Positions 1 through 11,805 of a stretch of DNA of 64,000 bases are shown piece by piece; position 1 is the stretch's first letter, and the number at the start of each line of letters is the position of its first letter. The DNA is from Oscillospiraceae bacterium (lineage in GTDB: Bacteria > Bacillota > Clostridia > Oscillospirales > Ruminococcaceae). The stretch spans positions 1-64,000 of the forward strand of contig WRKM01000017.1 of assembly GCA_009778065.1 (NCBI GenBank), read 5' to 3'. The notes under the pieces were generated by a model. That model was not told the origin of the DNA. It made no database searches and saw only the letters and a list, made by a program, of their open reading frames with translations. The position numbers and the translations under genes were made by a program.

Positions 1-396
<396 letters not shown>

Positions 397-400
397 TACG

Positions 401-436
401 TACAATTGACAATTGACAATGTTCAATTGTCAATTA
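401..436. repeat. CAATTGACAATT inverted/tandem repeat behind the 23S gene
   Basis: Two tandem CAATTGA units are followed by the inverse CAATTGTCAATT, giving a short hairpin directly after the 23S rRNA end. The same core word recurs in frame inside the yfhO-like gene at 59219-59320. The stretch between this repeat and the terminator at 531 holds nothing else I can recognise. Confidence 0.7.
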
Positions 437-530
437 CCGTAGTTTTATGTCTTTGTTTCCCTTTGTTTTCCGAAGATTTTGTTTCGTTGTTCAATTTTGA
501 GAGAGTTGTGAAATATATAAAATAAAAAAT

Positions 531-567
531 ATCACCGCACCGGTTTAAAGGGTGCGGTGATTTTTTT
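531..567 (+). terminator. rRNA operon terminator
   Basis: A strong GC-rich hairpin, CACCGCACC paired with GGTGCGGTG, is followed by seven T residues. It lies about 135 nt after the 23S end and fits an intrinsic terminator for the rRNA operon. Confidence 0.85.
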
Positions 568-695
568 GTCTTTTTTGTTTGAGCGGCTTAAAGGAGAAAA
601 CAGAGGTCATTTTCCTCGGCATCTTGCGATATAATTACCATTATAAGTTTCTTTCAGAGAGTAAATAGACAATTGAAAGGAAGGGTTTGATTAAA

Positions 696-2132
696 ATGGT
701 AATTGAAAAGACTGCGGCGGCATATATACGTGTTTCCACTGAAGAACAGACAGAGTTAAGCCCGGACAGCCAATTAAAGGAAATTCGCAAATACGCCGAG
801 AGCAAAAGTATTAAACTGCTTGAGGAGCATATCTATGTTGACGCGGGTATAAGCGGACGCAGTACCGCAAAACGCCCCGAATTTAATAAAATGATTAGTA
901 TTGCTAAAATGAAGGCTAAGCCGTTTGATATAATTTTACTTTGGAAGTTTTCCCGATTCGCACGCAACAGAGAAGACAGTATAGTTTATAAATCCATACT
1001 TCGTAAGGAGTGCGGAATAGATGTTGTTTCAATCAGTGAAGCTTTAGGCGATGATAAGACCTCTGTTTTAATTGAAGCTCTTATCGAAGCCATGGACGAA
1101 TACTACAGCCTTAATCTCGCAGGAGAAGTAAAGCGCGGTCTGCTTGAGAAAGTAGAGCGAGGTGAGCCGGTCACTACACCATCTTTCGGATATAATATTG
1201 TTGACAGCCGATATATTATTGATGAAGAAAGAGCAAAGCTTGTCCGCTCTTTATTCTATGACTATCTGAACGGTACTGGTTTACGCGCACTTGCCGTAGG
1301 TATGAATAACATGGGCGTTCTCACCAATCGAGGCGGAAAGTGGGACAGGTTTAATATCGAGTATATCCTGCGTAATCCCGTTTATATAGGTAAAATCAGA
1401 TACAATACCGAACATCGGACGAGAAGAAAATACGAGGATAAAGGAATCATCATAAAGCAAGGGTTGCATGAACCTATAATTGACGAGGAAACCTTTAATA
1501 AAACACAAGAACGGCTTGCCTATATTAAATCCACCTTTAACAAAGGAGAACACCACGAACCCCGAAGCGGGAACGACTTTATTCTGCGCGGTTTGATTAA
1601 ATGCAGTAATTGCGGCTCTCCCCTAATTCAAGCGCAGAAAGGCTCTCTTCTTCAATGCAATGGTTATATAAAAGGAAAGTGTACAACGTCGCACGCGATT
1701 AAGGTCAGGATAATAAATGAAGAGGTTTTAAAGTGCGTTGAAGAAGATATTGAACTCGACGGCTTTTATATATCTCCCTGCGTTACGAAAAAAATTGAAG
1801 AAGATGTTTCAGGCGAGCGGATTAAGAAATTGAATAAAAAACTTTTAAGGGTAATGGAAGCATACGAAAACGGGGTTTACAGCCTCGCCCGTTTTAAAGA
1901 TAGAAAAGAAAGAATAGATGATGAAATAAAAAAGCTCGAAGCTCTTTTAATCATGAAAAAAGAAACGCCGGTTATCGGTGCTTCTGAAAGAAAAGATAAT
2001 ATTAAGGCGGGTTTAGCGGTTTTCACCGACCCCGATGTTTCTGAAACGGAAAAGAATCTTATGCTTAGACACATCATTTTAAAAATTATTTTCGAGCGTA
2101 AAAATAATGAAATTTCAATCTTCTACCGTTAA
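696..2132 (+). CDS. Large serine recombinase (resolvase/recombinase/zinc-ribbon)
   Basis: A site-specific DNA recombinase of the large serine family. The N-terminal resolvase domain carries the catalytic serine in YIRVST (S14 from this start) and the downstream arginine motif FSRFARN. A Recombinase domain follows (roughly 155-270), then a zinc ribbon with CSNCG and a later Cys pair (about 305-335) and a charged coiled-coil C-terminus. The ATG at 696 is preferred over the TTG at 687 because AAAGGAAGGG sits about 10 nt before the ATG but almost touches the TTG. The length of 478 residues is typical. No excisionase, att repeat or phage gene is near, so it appears to be an orphan, possibly a relic of an element integrated beside the rRNA operon. 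Confidence 0.93.
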   Translation: MVIEKTAAAYIRVSTEEQTELSPDSQLKEIRKYAESKSIKLLEEHIYVDAGISGRSTAKRPEFNKMISIAKMKAKPFDIILLWKFSRFARNREDSIVYKSILRKECGIDVVSISEALGDDKTSVLIEALIEAMDEYYSLNLAGEVKRGLLEKVERGEPVTTPSFGYNIVDSRYIIDEERAKLVRSLFYDYLNGTGLRALAVGMNNMGVLTNRGGKWDRFNIEYILRNPVYIGKIRYNTEHRTRRKYEDKGIIIKQGLHEPIIDEETFNKTQERLAYIKSTFNKGEHHEPRSGNDFILRGLIKCSNCGSPLIQAQKGSLLQCNGYIKGKCTTSHAIKVRIINEEVLKCVEEDIELDGFYISPCVTKKIEEDVSGERIKKLNKKLLRVMEAYENGVYSLARFKDRKERIDDEIKKLEALLIMKKETPVIGASERKDNIKAGLAVFTDPDVSETEKNLMLRHIILKIIFERKNNEISIFYR

Positions 2133-2242
2133 GGAAATAAGTAAAATAAGCCGTTTTTTTGATTATCCCAAATATGCGTCCGCTCAATGGGACGCAACAA
2201 ATAATTATAACTTCGCTCGAAATGCGCAGAACTATGTTTTAC

Positions 2243-2791
2243 CTATGCTGAGATGATGCAACTTTTAATTAACTCATAATCAACCACTGTCTGCGGCTCT
2301 CCGAGCTGATTTTTCCAACAGTCGTGTCTTACACCTTTTTCGATAAAGCCGATTTTCTCATAAACGCGGCGGGCACGCAAGTTGTTTATGTCTACATCGA
2401 GAATGATTCTTTCAAAGCCGTAAACCGAGAATAACTCATCAATAAGTAATAACATGAATTGTGTACCATAGCCCTTGCCGCGCAGGGAAGCGTCGCAGAT
2501 TTTTATCCCCGTCTGCGCCGTTTTTCCGCAAGGGCTGTTTCCCATGTTGTGATAACTCATCTCGCCTACGGGTTTTCCGTCGATTTCAAGTATAAGAAGG
2601 CGGTATGTTTGGTCACAACAGGATAGAATCTGGCGTTCTACCTGCTCGTCCGTATCGTCTAAACCGAGCGGATAGCCCGAAAACGCCATAATTTCGCCGC
2701 TCCGCCACCAACTGCCGAGAAGAGGGGCGTCAGCGGCTATAGCATGGCGGATTGTCAGACCATTCTTATTAATAAGCATATTGTTCTGCAT
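2243..2791 (-). CDS. GNAT family N-acetyltransferase
   Basis: A probable acetyl-CoA-dependent N-acetyltransferase. The acetyl-CoA loop reads RGKGYGTQ, preceded by a hydrophobic strand ending GIKICDASL and followed by DVDINNLRARRVYEKIGF, the usual GNAT motif A/B arrangement. Two upstream in-frame ATGs are possible. I chose MQNNMLINK because GGGAG lies directly upstream, although its spacing is short, and a second ATG five codons later would be nearer normal. The substrate cannot be read from the sequence. It is divergent from the ECF S component gene and shares a roughly 95-bp intergenic region with it. Confidence 0.88.
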   Translation of the reverse strand: MQNNMLINKNGLTIRHAIAADAPLLGSWWRSGEIMAFSGYPLGLDDTDEQVERQILSCCDQTYRLLILEIDGKPVGEMSYHNMGNSPCGKTAQTGIKICDASLRGKGYGTQFMLLLIDELFSVYGFERIILDVDINNLRARRVYEKIGFIEKGVRHDCWKNQLGEPQTVVDYELIKSCIISA

Positions 2792-2798
2792 ATCTCCC

Positions 2799-2827
2799 TT
2801 GACAATTTCTGAAAATTGTGTTATTAT
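2799..2827 (+). promoter_or_regulatory. Sigma-A promoter with internal inverted repeat
   Basis: TTGACA (2799-2804), a 17-nt spacer and TATTAT (2822-2827) form a good promoter for the S-component gene starting at 2887. An inverted repeat ACAATTT-N4-AAATTGT (2802-2819) lies inside the spacer and looks like an operator. The promoter core overlaps the first codons of the divergent GNAT gene. Confidence 0.75.
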
Positions 2828-2886
2828 TATATTTAGTAAAAGCATTATCAAAGATGTTTTGTATTTTCATCTGAAGGAGTAATTAC

Positions 2887-3471
2887 ATGAAAAACATAAT
2901 CACCGTAAACAAATCAACAGTAAAAACAAAATCGCTCGTTACGCTTGCCGCCGTGATTTGCGCGGTTGTTCTGCCGCAGATTTTTCACTACATCGGGGCG
3001 ATTTCGGGTTTCGGGGCGTTACCCGGAGCAACCTTTTTGCCTATACAAATCCCTATATTTGTAGCCGGGTTCTTAGGTGGTCCTGTTGTCGGACTGCTCG
3101 CGGGTTTAATCAGTCCATTAATGAGCTATTGCTTTACAACAGCCCTTTTAGGCTCAGCCATGCCCGCCTCATTTATGCTGCCTTACATGACCTTAGAACT
3201 TGCCGGCTACGGATTTACAGCGGGATTGCTTTATAAAGCAAAAACCCCGGTCATACTTAACCTGTTAATAGCTCAATTTGCGGGGCGTTTTATAAGAGCT
3301 GTCGCGATTTTGGCGGCTGTTTATGTACTCGGGGCTAATAATCCGGCACCGACCTCCGTTGAGTCAATTTGGACTACCGTTACTGCGGGATTACCCGGAA
3401 TCCTTTTACAATGGGCGTTTGTTCCCCTCATTGTTTATCGTGCTAAGGAGTTGAAAAAACGTCTTGACTGA
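2887..3471 (+). CDS. ECF transporter S component (substrate unknown)
   Basis: A 194-residue integral membrane protein with about six hydrophobic segments. It carries the glycine/proline-rich loop typical of energy-coupling-factor substrate-binding subunits (FLPIQIPIFVAGFLGGP, then GLLAGLISP). S components bind a vitamin or similar small molecule and share a common EcfAA'T module, which is not in this window. The SD AGGAG lies 5-9 nt before the ATG. The substrate is not evident. The last 8 nt overlap the next gene, so the pair is probably translated together. Confidence 0.8.
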   Translation: MKNIITVNKSTVKTKSLVTLAAVICAVVLPQIFHYIGAISGFGALPGATFLPIQIPIFVAGFLGGPVVGLLAGLISPLMSYCFTTALLGSAMPASFMLPYMTLELAGYGFTAGLLYKAKTPVILNLLIAQFAGRFIRAVAILAAVYVLGANNPAPTSVESIWTTVTAGLPGILLQWAFVPLIVYRAKELKKRLD

Positions 3472-3886
3472 TTTAGAAAAAGCGAAAGCGTTGCTTGAAG
3501 ACGGCGGGTTCGGAAACTGCATCCTGTACAGCAACGGAATAATTCATACAAGTAGGGGGAAAGGGATTTCCCCCATCTTGGAGTTCTTGGAAGCAGGGCT
3601 TGACTTAAAAGGCTTTTCCGCCGCGGATACTATTACGGGGAAGGCATTAGCTCTGCTTTTTGTGTTCTCCGGCATAAAAGACGTCTATGCTCATGTTATG
3701 AGCAGGTCTGCGGTAGAGGTTTTTGCGCGTCATGAAATCCGCTGTGTTTACGGAGAGCTTGTCGATGAAATCAAAAACCGCGCGGGGGACGGGGTTTGTC
3801 CCATGGAACGCGCGGTGAAAAACATTGACGACCCTTACCGAGCCTTAGAGATTCTAAAAAACGCATTAAACGCCATGAGGAAATAA
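3464..3886 (+). CDS. DUF1893 domain protein
   Basis: A 140-residue cytosolic protein matching DUF1893 (cytidine-deaminase-like fold) in layout: an N-terminal ILYSNGIIHTSRGKGISP stretch, then AADTITGKALALLF, and a late CPMERAV motif with a conserved cysteine. It starts at a TTG that overlaps the end of the upstream S-component gene, with AAGGAG about 14 nt before it. This family is often found beside ECF S components. Its function is unknown, and a role in handling the imported compound is only an inference. Confidence 0.82.
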   Translation: MTDLEKAKALLEDGGFGNCILYSNGIIHTSRGKGISPILEFLEAGLDLKGFSAADTITGKALALLFVFSGIKDVYAHVMSRSAVEVFARHEIRCVYGELVDEIKNRAGDGVCPMERAVKNIDDPYRALEILKNALNAMRK

Positions 3887-3917
3887 CACTTTATCTTGAC
3901 TTAAAAAGCGTGTTATT
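3882..3917. terminator. Bidirectional hairpin between convergent genes
   Basis: AATAACAC (3882-3889) pairs with GTGTTATT (3910-3917) across a 20-nt loop between the DUF1893 gene and the convergent response regulator, with a TTTTA tail on the plus strand. It is a weak to moderate intrinsic terminator. Confidence 0.55.
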
Positions 3918-4619
3918 TTATTCGTTTAGCTCAAATTTATACCCCACGCCCCATACAGTCTTTAAAAACCACTTGCGCGATGAACCATCGAGTTTACTGC
4001 GGAGCCGCTTTACATGTACGTCTATTGTACGCGAGTCACCGTAGTATTCAAACCCCCAGACATCATCGAGAAGCTGGTCACGAGTGAAAACCTTGTTTGG
4101 ATTTGACGCGAGATAGAAAAGCAGTTCGAGTTCTTTGGGCGGTATTTCTAAAACAGTCCCGCCTATTTTAAGTTCAAATCGATTCATGTCGATAACTAAA
4201 TTATCGTACATTATAATTTTTTTGTCTTGTTTGTCATTCTCCATCGCGTTAAAACTCTTAGTTCGGCGTAAAAGTGCTTTTATCCGCGCCGATATTTCCT
4301 TCATGTCAAACGGCTTAGTTATATAATCGTCCGCGCCGAGTTCTAAACCTAATACTTTTTCAAATGTATCATCTTTAGTGGTCAACATGATGATGGGAAT
4401 GGTCGAGAACTTTCTGACCTCTTTACAAATGTCTAATCCGTTCATACCCGGAATCATTAAATCAAGAACCATGAGGTCGGGCGAAGACTCCTCCCTGCAT
4501 ATTCTTACAGCCTCTGTTCCGCTTTGAGAAATAAGTGTTTCATATCCGTCTCTCTGAAGATTAAACGAGAGCATTTCACAGGTGATTTTATCATCGTCTA
4601 CTATTAATATGCGTTCCAT
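3918..4619 (-). CDS. OmpR/PhoB-family response regulator (orphan)
   Basis: A two-component transcription regulator of 233 residues. The N-terminal receiver has the acidic pocket DDD (8-10), phosphoacceptor D53 in VLDLMIPG, the conserved Thr in LTTKDD and Lys in ITKPFD. The C-terminal winged helix (about 135-230) has the typical LELLFYLASNPNKVFTR and TIDVHVKRLRSKL motifs. No histidine kinase is adjacent on either side, so its partner must be encoded elsewhere. A promoter at 4648-4676 and the SD AAAGGAG support the start. Confidence 0.95.
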   Translation of the reverse strand: MERILIVDDDKITCEMLSFNLQRDGYETLISQSGTEAVRICREESSPDLMVLDLMIPGMNGLDICKEVRKFSTIPIIMLTTKDDTFEKVLGLELGADDYITKPFDMKEISARIKALLRRTKSFNAMENDKQDKKIIMYDNLVIDMNRFELKIGGTVLEIPPKELELLFYLASNPNKVFTRDQLLDDVWGFEYYGDSRTIDVHVKRLRSKLDGSSRKWFLKTVWGVGYKFELNE

Positions 4620-4647
4620 TACAAGCTCCTTTCTCTCTTTAGATTTA

Positions 4648-4676
4648 ATTATACCGCACTAAAACAAAAAAAGCAA
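4648..4676 (-). promoter_or_regulatory. Promoter of the orphan response regulator
   Basis: On the minus strand TTGCTT, a 17-nt spacer and TATAAT lie about 30 nt before the ATG at 4619. Confidence 0.7.
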
Positions 4677-4795
4677 CACTTTATTCACATTTTGTAAACA
4701 GAATCGTAACAATTATTATTTTGAATAAATTCGGTGAACTTTTCGGGTTATTTTTGTATATATTTTACGAAAATAAAAAAAAGACGTAAAACCCC

Positions 4796-4824
4796 TTGAT
4801 TTTTACTGCGTAAATGATTAAAAT
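4796..4824 (+). promoter_or_regulatory. groESL promoter
   Basis: TTGATT (4796-4801), a 17-nt spacer and TAAAAT (4819-4824) stand immediately upstream of the CIRCE element, as expected for a vegetative heat-shock promoter repressed by HrcA. Confidence 0.8.
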
Positions 4825-4829
4825 TATAG

Positions 4830-6845
<2,016 letters not shown>

Positions 6846-6861
6846 ACGATAAATAGCTTAT

Positions 6862-6893
6862 GGGGCGGAATTTGTTTCCGTCCCTAATTTTTA
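6862..6893 (+). terminator. groESL terminator
   Basis: GGGGCGGAA pairs with TTTCCGTCCC, followed by a T-rich tail, directly after groEL. Confidence 0.8.
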
Positions 6894-6933
6894 ATTAATT
6901 TTTGTTTAATATAATTTTAATGTCTCTGCCGTA

Positions 6934-6962
6934 TTGACAAAATATAGAATATGCAATATAAT
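6934..6962 (+). promoter_or_regulatory. Promoter of the HD-GYP/hybrid kinase operon
   Basis: TTGACA, a 17-nt spacer and TATAAT match the sigma-A consensus exactly, about 50 nt before the ATG at 7011. Confidence 0.85.
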
Positions 6963-7010
6963 TAGAATTAATGAGTGATTAAAACAATTTCCATGTAGGA
7001 GGAGACTTTC

Positions 7011-8087
7011 ATGGACGAAAACAGCAACCGTAAATTAGTAATTATTGTTGACGATGATATAACGAATTTGGTGGTAGCGAAGAATAATCTTGCCGATGAA
7101 TATGACATATTTACCGCACCGTCGGGCGAAAAGCTTTTCGCAATGCTTAAAAAGGTAACACCGGACCTAATCCTGCTCGACGTAAATATGCCGATAATGA
7201 ATGGGTATGAGGTAATAAAATGCCTGAAAGAAGACGAAAGAACAGCCGAAATACCCGTTATTTTCCTAACCGCCAAAAGCGATGGAAAGAGCGAGTTTGA
7301 GGGGCTGTCGCTCGGCGCAATAGATTACATAACAAAACCTTTTTCTCCGCCGCTCCTTTCAAAAAGAATAGAAGTGCATCTATTAGTCGAGGAACAAAAA
7401 AGGGAGCTTCGGCGGCTCAACGATGATTTATCGGAGCGTGTTATCAATAAAACCCGCTCTGTGTTGGAGCTTCAAAACGCTCTCCTTCACACAATGGCAG
7501 AGCTTGTGGAATATCGCGATGACATCACGGGCGGACATATTGCCCGTACACAAGAATTTCTTACAATTATGCTTAATGCTATGCAGGAAAAAGAGATGTT
7601 CAACGATGAAATGGTTGACTGGGATAAAAACCTTGTACTTCAGTCGGCGCAGCTTCATGATGTAGGTAAAATCGCAATCAGAGATGTTATTCTTTTAAAA
7701 CAAGGCAAATTAACGCCTGAGGAGTTTGAACAGGTAAAAAAACACACGATTTTCGGCGAGAAAATTATAGACAGAATAAAAGAAAGTACAACAGAATGGG
7801 AATTTTTAGAGTACGCAAAAATTTTTGTATCCGCGCATCATGAAAAATGGGACGGAAGCGGCTATCCGAAAGGGCTCAAAGGCGAAGAGATTCCCCTGCT
7901 CGGACGGGTCATGGCGATAGTCGATGTATATGACGCACTCGTCTCCGAACGCCCCTATAAAAAAGCTTTCTCGCATGAGGAGGCTAAGGAGACGATAATA
8001 AACAGCAGCGGCTCGCACTTTGACCCTACGCTTGTCGAAATATTCATTGAATACGCAGAGGAGTTTGAAAAGGTGGGTACTGAATGA
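7011..8087 (+). CDS. Response regulator with HD-GYP phosphodiesterase domain
   Basis: A 358-residue regulator with an N-terminal receiver (pocket DDD 14-16, phosphoacceptor D57 in LLDVNMP, Lys in ITKPFS) linked by a helical segment to an HD-GYP domain (about 150-340). The metal ligands HD (216-217) in LHDVGKI, HH (276-277) and the GYP triplet (284-286) are all present, so cyclic-di-GMP hydrolysis is likely. It overlaps the downstream hybrid kinase by ATGA, so the two are translationally coupled and probably a signalling pair. Motility or surface attachment is a plausible output but is not shown by the sequence. Confidence 0.95.
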   Translation: MDENSNRKLVIIVDDDITNLVVAKNNLADEYDIFTAPSGEKLFAMLKKVTPDLILLDVNMPIMNGYEVIKCLKEDERTAEIPVIFLTAKSDGKSEFEGLSLGAIDYITKPFSPPLLSKRIEVHLLVEEQKRELRRLNDDLSERVINKTRSVLELQNALLHTMAELVEYRDDITGGHIARTQEFLTIMLNAMQEKEMFNDEMVDWDKNLVLQSAQLHDVGKIAIRDVILLKQGKLTPEEFEQVKKHTIFGEKIIDRIKESTTEWEFLEYAKIFVSAHHEKWDGSGYPKGLKGEEIPLLGRVMAIVDVYDALVSERPYKKAFSHEEAKETIINSSGSHFDPTLVEIFIEYAEEFEKVGTE

Positions 8088-11000
8088 TTACCTATGTTCT
8101 CGCGGTCGTTCTTTTGACGTTGCTGATAATTACATATGTGTTGTTACTGAGAAACAGGCGGATTAATAGTATAAATAAAGAACAGCTCACGAAGCTTCGC
8201 TCTATTTACAGTTCTGTCCCGGATATGATAGTGAGCAAGGACTTGAATTTTACCTATACAAGCTGTAATCGTAATTATGAGTTGTTCACAGGATTTAGTG
8301 AAGAGGAAATTAAAGGAAAGACCTTTGGGGAAATAGGAGGGCTTTCCGACAGATTACCGAGTGATTTTGAAGCAACCGAAAAAAAAGTGGTTTACGAAAG
8401 GGTGGCTGTTAAGTCGAGCGGCTGGTTCACTTTTCCCGATGGTTCGAGAAAATTTATAGAGACTGTAAAAACACCCATTATCGTTGATGATGAGGTGACG
8501 GGTTTACTTGGGGTCATGAGAGATGTATCGGAATTCAAGCAGGTGTCGGAAGAACTCGAAAAGCAGAATCGACTGCTCGAGAGTATAAACCGCGTGTCTT
8601 CGATTCTGCTTGTTTCCGAATTAGATAATTTCGATGAAACGATGACAAAATCGTTAGGTATTGTCGGCGGCGCAGTGGAGGTTGACCGCATAAGCGTATG
8701 GAAATTCTACGTGAAAGACGAACAAAAACGCTGTAAAATGGTTTGTGAGTGGTCTGACGGTGTTGAGACGGGAGATGGCTTTAAACCCGATAATGTTTTT
8801 GACGATGGACAACCCGGTTGGGACGGCATTTTAGCGAGAGGGGAATGTATAAACGACCTCACATGTAACTTTCCCGATGCAAATCGCAGGCAGTTGCGTA
8901 TTAGAAACATTCTCTCGATTTTTGTTGCCCCGGTTTTTATAGATAACGAATTTTGGGGGTTTGTCGGCTTTGACGACTGCACAAGGGAACGGATTTTCAC
9001 GGATAATGAGGGTAAAATTATGCGTTCGGTGGGGTTCATGATTGCCGGTGCGTTTGTCCGCAACAACATGACCCGCGATATTATAAAGGCTACAGAGGAA
9101 TTGGCATCGGCGGTGGACGAAGCTAACGAGGCGAATAAAATGAAGAACAACGCCCTCGATGCGCTTACAAATATTCTTGACAATATAGATGCGTTAATCT
9201 ATGCCACCGTCCCCGAAACAGGCGAACTTTTGTTTATAAATCGCAGTATGAGAAAAGTGTTCAATATTGAAAACGAGGATATATTGGGCAAATACTGTTA
9301 TGAGGTTTTTCGCGGCTTAAACGGGTTCTGCGACCATTGCCCGTGTTTTAAGCTCAATGAAAACCCCGGTCAAATTGTTGTGTGGGACGAGTATGTAGAG
9401 AATGTGGGGATTCATGTACGCCACTCGGATTGTTATATAAATTGGCCTGACGGCAAAATGGTTCACCTTCAATATGCGTTTAACGTAACTGAGCTTATAA
9501 AAGCGAGAGAACAGGCGGAACAGGGGAGCAGAGCTAAAAGTGCGTTTCTCGCACATATGAGTCATGAAATCCGTACACCTATGAACGCGATTATAGGTAT
9601 GGCAGAACTCGCGCTTCTTGAAGACGACCCGAACGCACTGCGCGAGCATATTATCACAGTAAAGCAAGCGGGTTCAAATCTATTATCAATAATAAACGAC
9701 ATACTTGATGTATCGAGAATGGAATCAAGTAACCTGAAAATAGCTTCGACCGCTTATCAATTCTCTTCCTTATTAAACGATGTTATTAATATTATCAGGA
9801 TGAGAATCATTGATTCCCCCGTGAGGTTTGTGGTTAATGTAGACAGTGGTATACCCAACGCTCTGCTCGGAGACGAGGTGAGGATTCGTCAGATTTTGAT
9901 TAATCTTTTGGGTAACGCCGTAAAGTATACCGACAAAGGCTTCATATCGCTATCCGTGTTATACGAGCAGATTAATGAAGGCGTTGTTAATCTTATTTTT
10001 GAAGTCGAGGACAGCGGAAAGGGTATAAAACCCGAAAACCTTGAAAGTATCTTTTCCGAATATGTTCAGCTTGAATCGGGTGCACGTAAAGGGATAGAGG
10101 GCGTTGGGTTAGGACTCACCATAACGAGTAACCTTGTACGGGCTATGGAGGGCGATATTTCTGTCGAATCAGAACACGGAATAGGCAGCAAATTCACCGT
10201 GAGATTACCTCAGAGGGTCGGTAGTCCCGAAAGAATAGCCTCTGTGATAGACCCTGAGAATAAAAAAGTCCTTATTTTCGAGCGGCGAGACATATACTCA
10301 AACTCGATTCGCTATGCGATAGAGAACATGAACGGCTCCTGTACGGTCGTAACGAGCGAGGACGAACTCTCGGAGGCTCTGTCGGGCGATAGCTTCGCCT
10401 TTGTGTTCACTTCTTTTACCCTGTACGAAAGAAGCAAGCATTTAATATTAAAATCCCGAGACAACGCGAAGGTCGTTTTGCTCGCCGAGTTCGGTGAAAA
10501 AATAACCGAGCGGGGGTTGAGTGTACTTTCCATGCCTGTCTACTGTATGTCTATAGCCAACATTCTCAACAACGCATCAGGCAGTTATTTTTACAGCGAA
10601 ATAGGCGAGACTATTGCTCGATTTATTGCACCCGAAGCCAAGGTTCTCGTTGTAGACGACATTAACACCAATCTGCGCGTGGCTAAAGGGTTGCTTATGC
10701 CCTATAAAATGAAAATAGACCTTTGTAACAACGGCATGGAAGCAATCGAAGCCGTAAAAACCAAGGACTATGATTTAGTTTTCATGGACCACAGGATGCC
10801 GGAAATGGATGGTGTAGAAGCGACCGCTCATATCAGAGCCTTAGGAAGCAAGGAAAAAGATGCGTACTTTAAAGATGTGCCTATAGTCGCGCTGACTGCC
10901 AACGCTGTCGCGGGAACAAGAGAGATGTTTCTCGAAAACGGCTTTAACGAGTATATTTCAAAGCCCATAGATACCGTTAAATTAAATACGGTTTTAGAGC

Positions 11001-11674
11001 GATTTATTCCCCGAAAGAAGCAGAAGGGTCTATCCAATGCGGACAGTATAGTAATAGAACCCGTCCCGAAAAAAAGCAAGCCGACTGTAGAAATAGATGG
11101 GCTTAATGTAAAAAAAGGATTATCAATATCGGCGGGTTCGCCCGAATACTATATCGAGACACTGTCTACCTTTGTAGAAGACGGAACAGAGCGGATTGAA
11201 CAACTTAAAGAATTTTTGAAAAACAATGATATGCAATCATATACGACCTGTGTACATGCCCTCAAGAGTGCGGCGGCGAGCGTGGGTGCGGACGAGTTGT
11301 CGGGGTTTGCGTACACTATGGAACTTGCCGCAAAGCAGGAGGATTTGAGCTTTATAAAAGCGAGAAACGATGATTTCTTAACAGAGCTTGACGCACTACT
11401 CGGCAGAATAAAAAAAGCCATATCCGCACACGGTACAAAGCGCGGCAACAAAGGTTCTGCGGATGGCGAGTTACTGAAAGCAGAGCTTGAAAAGCTGACA
11501 GACGCGCTTGAAGAGATGAATGCGGGTGCAATTAACGCAGCGGTCGGTACCCTGCAAAAAATCACGCGGACAGACAGGTTTTCGGGAATGGTCAGAAATA
11601 TATCGACAAAAATACTAATGAGCGAGTATGAAGAGGCTATCGAGCTGATTGAGGAGTTGTTGAATGAGGTTTAA
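8084..11674 (+). CDS. Hybrid sensor histidine kinase with PAS, GAF, REC and Hpt domains
   Basis: A 1196-residue membrane-tethered phosphorelay kinase. In order: one N-terminal membrane segment (1-21), a PAS domain (about 40-150), a GAF-like domain (about 165-330), a second PAS with a CDHCPC cysteine cluster, a HisKA with H494 in [10 protein letters not shown], an HATPase_c with the N-box [11 protein letters not shown] and G boxes, a receiver-like region without the acidic acceptor (about 720-835), a true receiver with D902 in FMDHRMP, and an Hpt domain with H1058 in [10 protein letters not shown]. All four phosphorelay stations lie in one chain. The final transfer is probably to the REC-HD-GYP partner encoded just upstream with an ATGA overlap. 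Confidence 0.95.
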   Translation: MITYVLAVVLLTLLIITYVLLLRNRRINSINKEQLTKLRSIYSSVPDMIVSKDLNFTYTSCNRNYELFTGFSEEEIKGKTFGEIGGLSDRLPSDFEATEKKVVYERVAVKSSGWFTFPDGSRKFIETVKTPIIVDDEVTGLLGVMRDVSEFKQVSEELEKQNRLLESINRVSSILLVSELDNFDETMTKSLGIVGGAVEVDRISVWKFYVKDEQKRCKMVCEWSDGVETGDGFKPDNVFDDGQPGWDGILARGECINDLTCNFPDANRRQLRIRNILSIFVAPVFIDNEFWGFVGFDDCTRERIFTDNEGKIMRSVGFMIAGAFVRNNMTRDIIKATEELASAVDEANEANKMKNNALDALTNILDNIDALIYATVPETGELLFINRSMRKVFNIENEDILGKYCYEVFRGLNGFCDHCPCFKLNENPGQIVVWDEYVENVGIHVRHSDCYINWPDGKMVHLQYAFNVTELIKAREQAEQGSRAKSAFLAHMSHEIRTPMNAIIGMAELALLEDDPNALREHIITVKQAGSNLLSIINDILDVSRMESSNLKIASTAYQFSSLLNDVINIIRMRIIDSPVRFVVNVDSGIPNALLGDEVRIRQILINLLGNAVKYTDKGFISLSVLYEQINEGVVNLIFEVEDSGKGIKPENLESIFSEYVQLESGARKGIEGVGLGLTITSNLVRAMEGDISVESEHGIGSKFTVRLPQRVGSPERIASVIDPENKKVLIFERRDIYSNSIRYAIENMNGSCTVVTSEDELSEALSGDSFAFVFTSFTLYERSKHLILKSRDNAKVVLLAEFGEKITERGLSVLSMPVYCMSIANILNNASGSYFYSEIGETIARFIAPEAKVLVVDDINTNLRVAKGLLMPYKMKIDLCNNGMEAIEAVKTKDYDLVFMDHRMPEMDGVEATAHIRALGSKEKDAYFKDVPIVALTANAVAGTREMFLENGFNEYISKPIDTVKLNTVLERFIPRKKQKGLSNADSIVIEPVPKKSKPTVEIDGLNVKKGLSISAGSPEYYIETLSTFVEDGTERIEQLKEFLKNNDMQSYTTCVHALKSAAASVGADELSGFAYTMELAAKQEDLSFIKARNDDFLTELDALLGRIKKAISAHGTKRGNKGSADGELLKAELEKLTDALEEMNAGAINAAVGTLQKITRTDRFSGMVRNISTKILMSEYEEAIELIEELLNEV

Positions 11675-11738
11675 TGGTTTTGTTTACATGGTGTCATATA
11701 AACGAAATCAGCTATGGCGTGTTTAGCATTTTTCGGAA

Positions 11739-11790
11739 ATAATTTTTAACATGAAAAAAGGGTATCGCTTAAATGTTGATACCCTTTTTT
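11739..11790. repeat. 52-bp dispersed terminator-like repeat, copy 1
   Basis: It contains AAAAAAGGGTATC, a 12-nt loop and GATACCCTTTTTT, a hairpin able to terminate transcription in both directions, between the convergent hybrid kinase and jag. The whole 52 nt is identical, in inverse orientation, to 51170-51221. Confidence 0.9.
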
Positions 11791-11805
11791 TCGGCAAGCT
11801 GACGC

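Noticed and set aside
401-530. Possible 5S rRNA or tRNA after the 23S gene
   Set aside because: No 5S helix sequences or tRNA cloverleaf can be found before the terminator at 531.
687-695. TTG at 687 as the start of the serine recombinase
   Set aside because: The Shine-Dalgarno almost touches it, while the ATG at 696 has proper spacing.
696-3886. Prophage or integrative element around the serine recombinase
   Set aside because: The following genes (GNAT, ECF S component, DUF1893, response regulator) are ordinary chromosomal types and no phage or conjugation gene is present.
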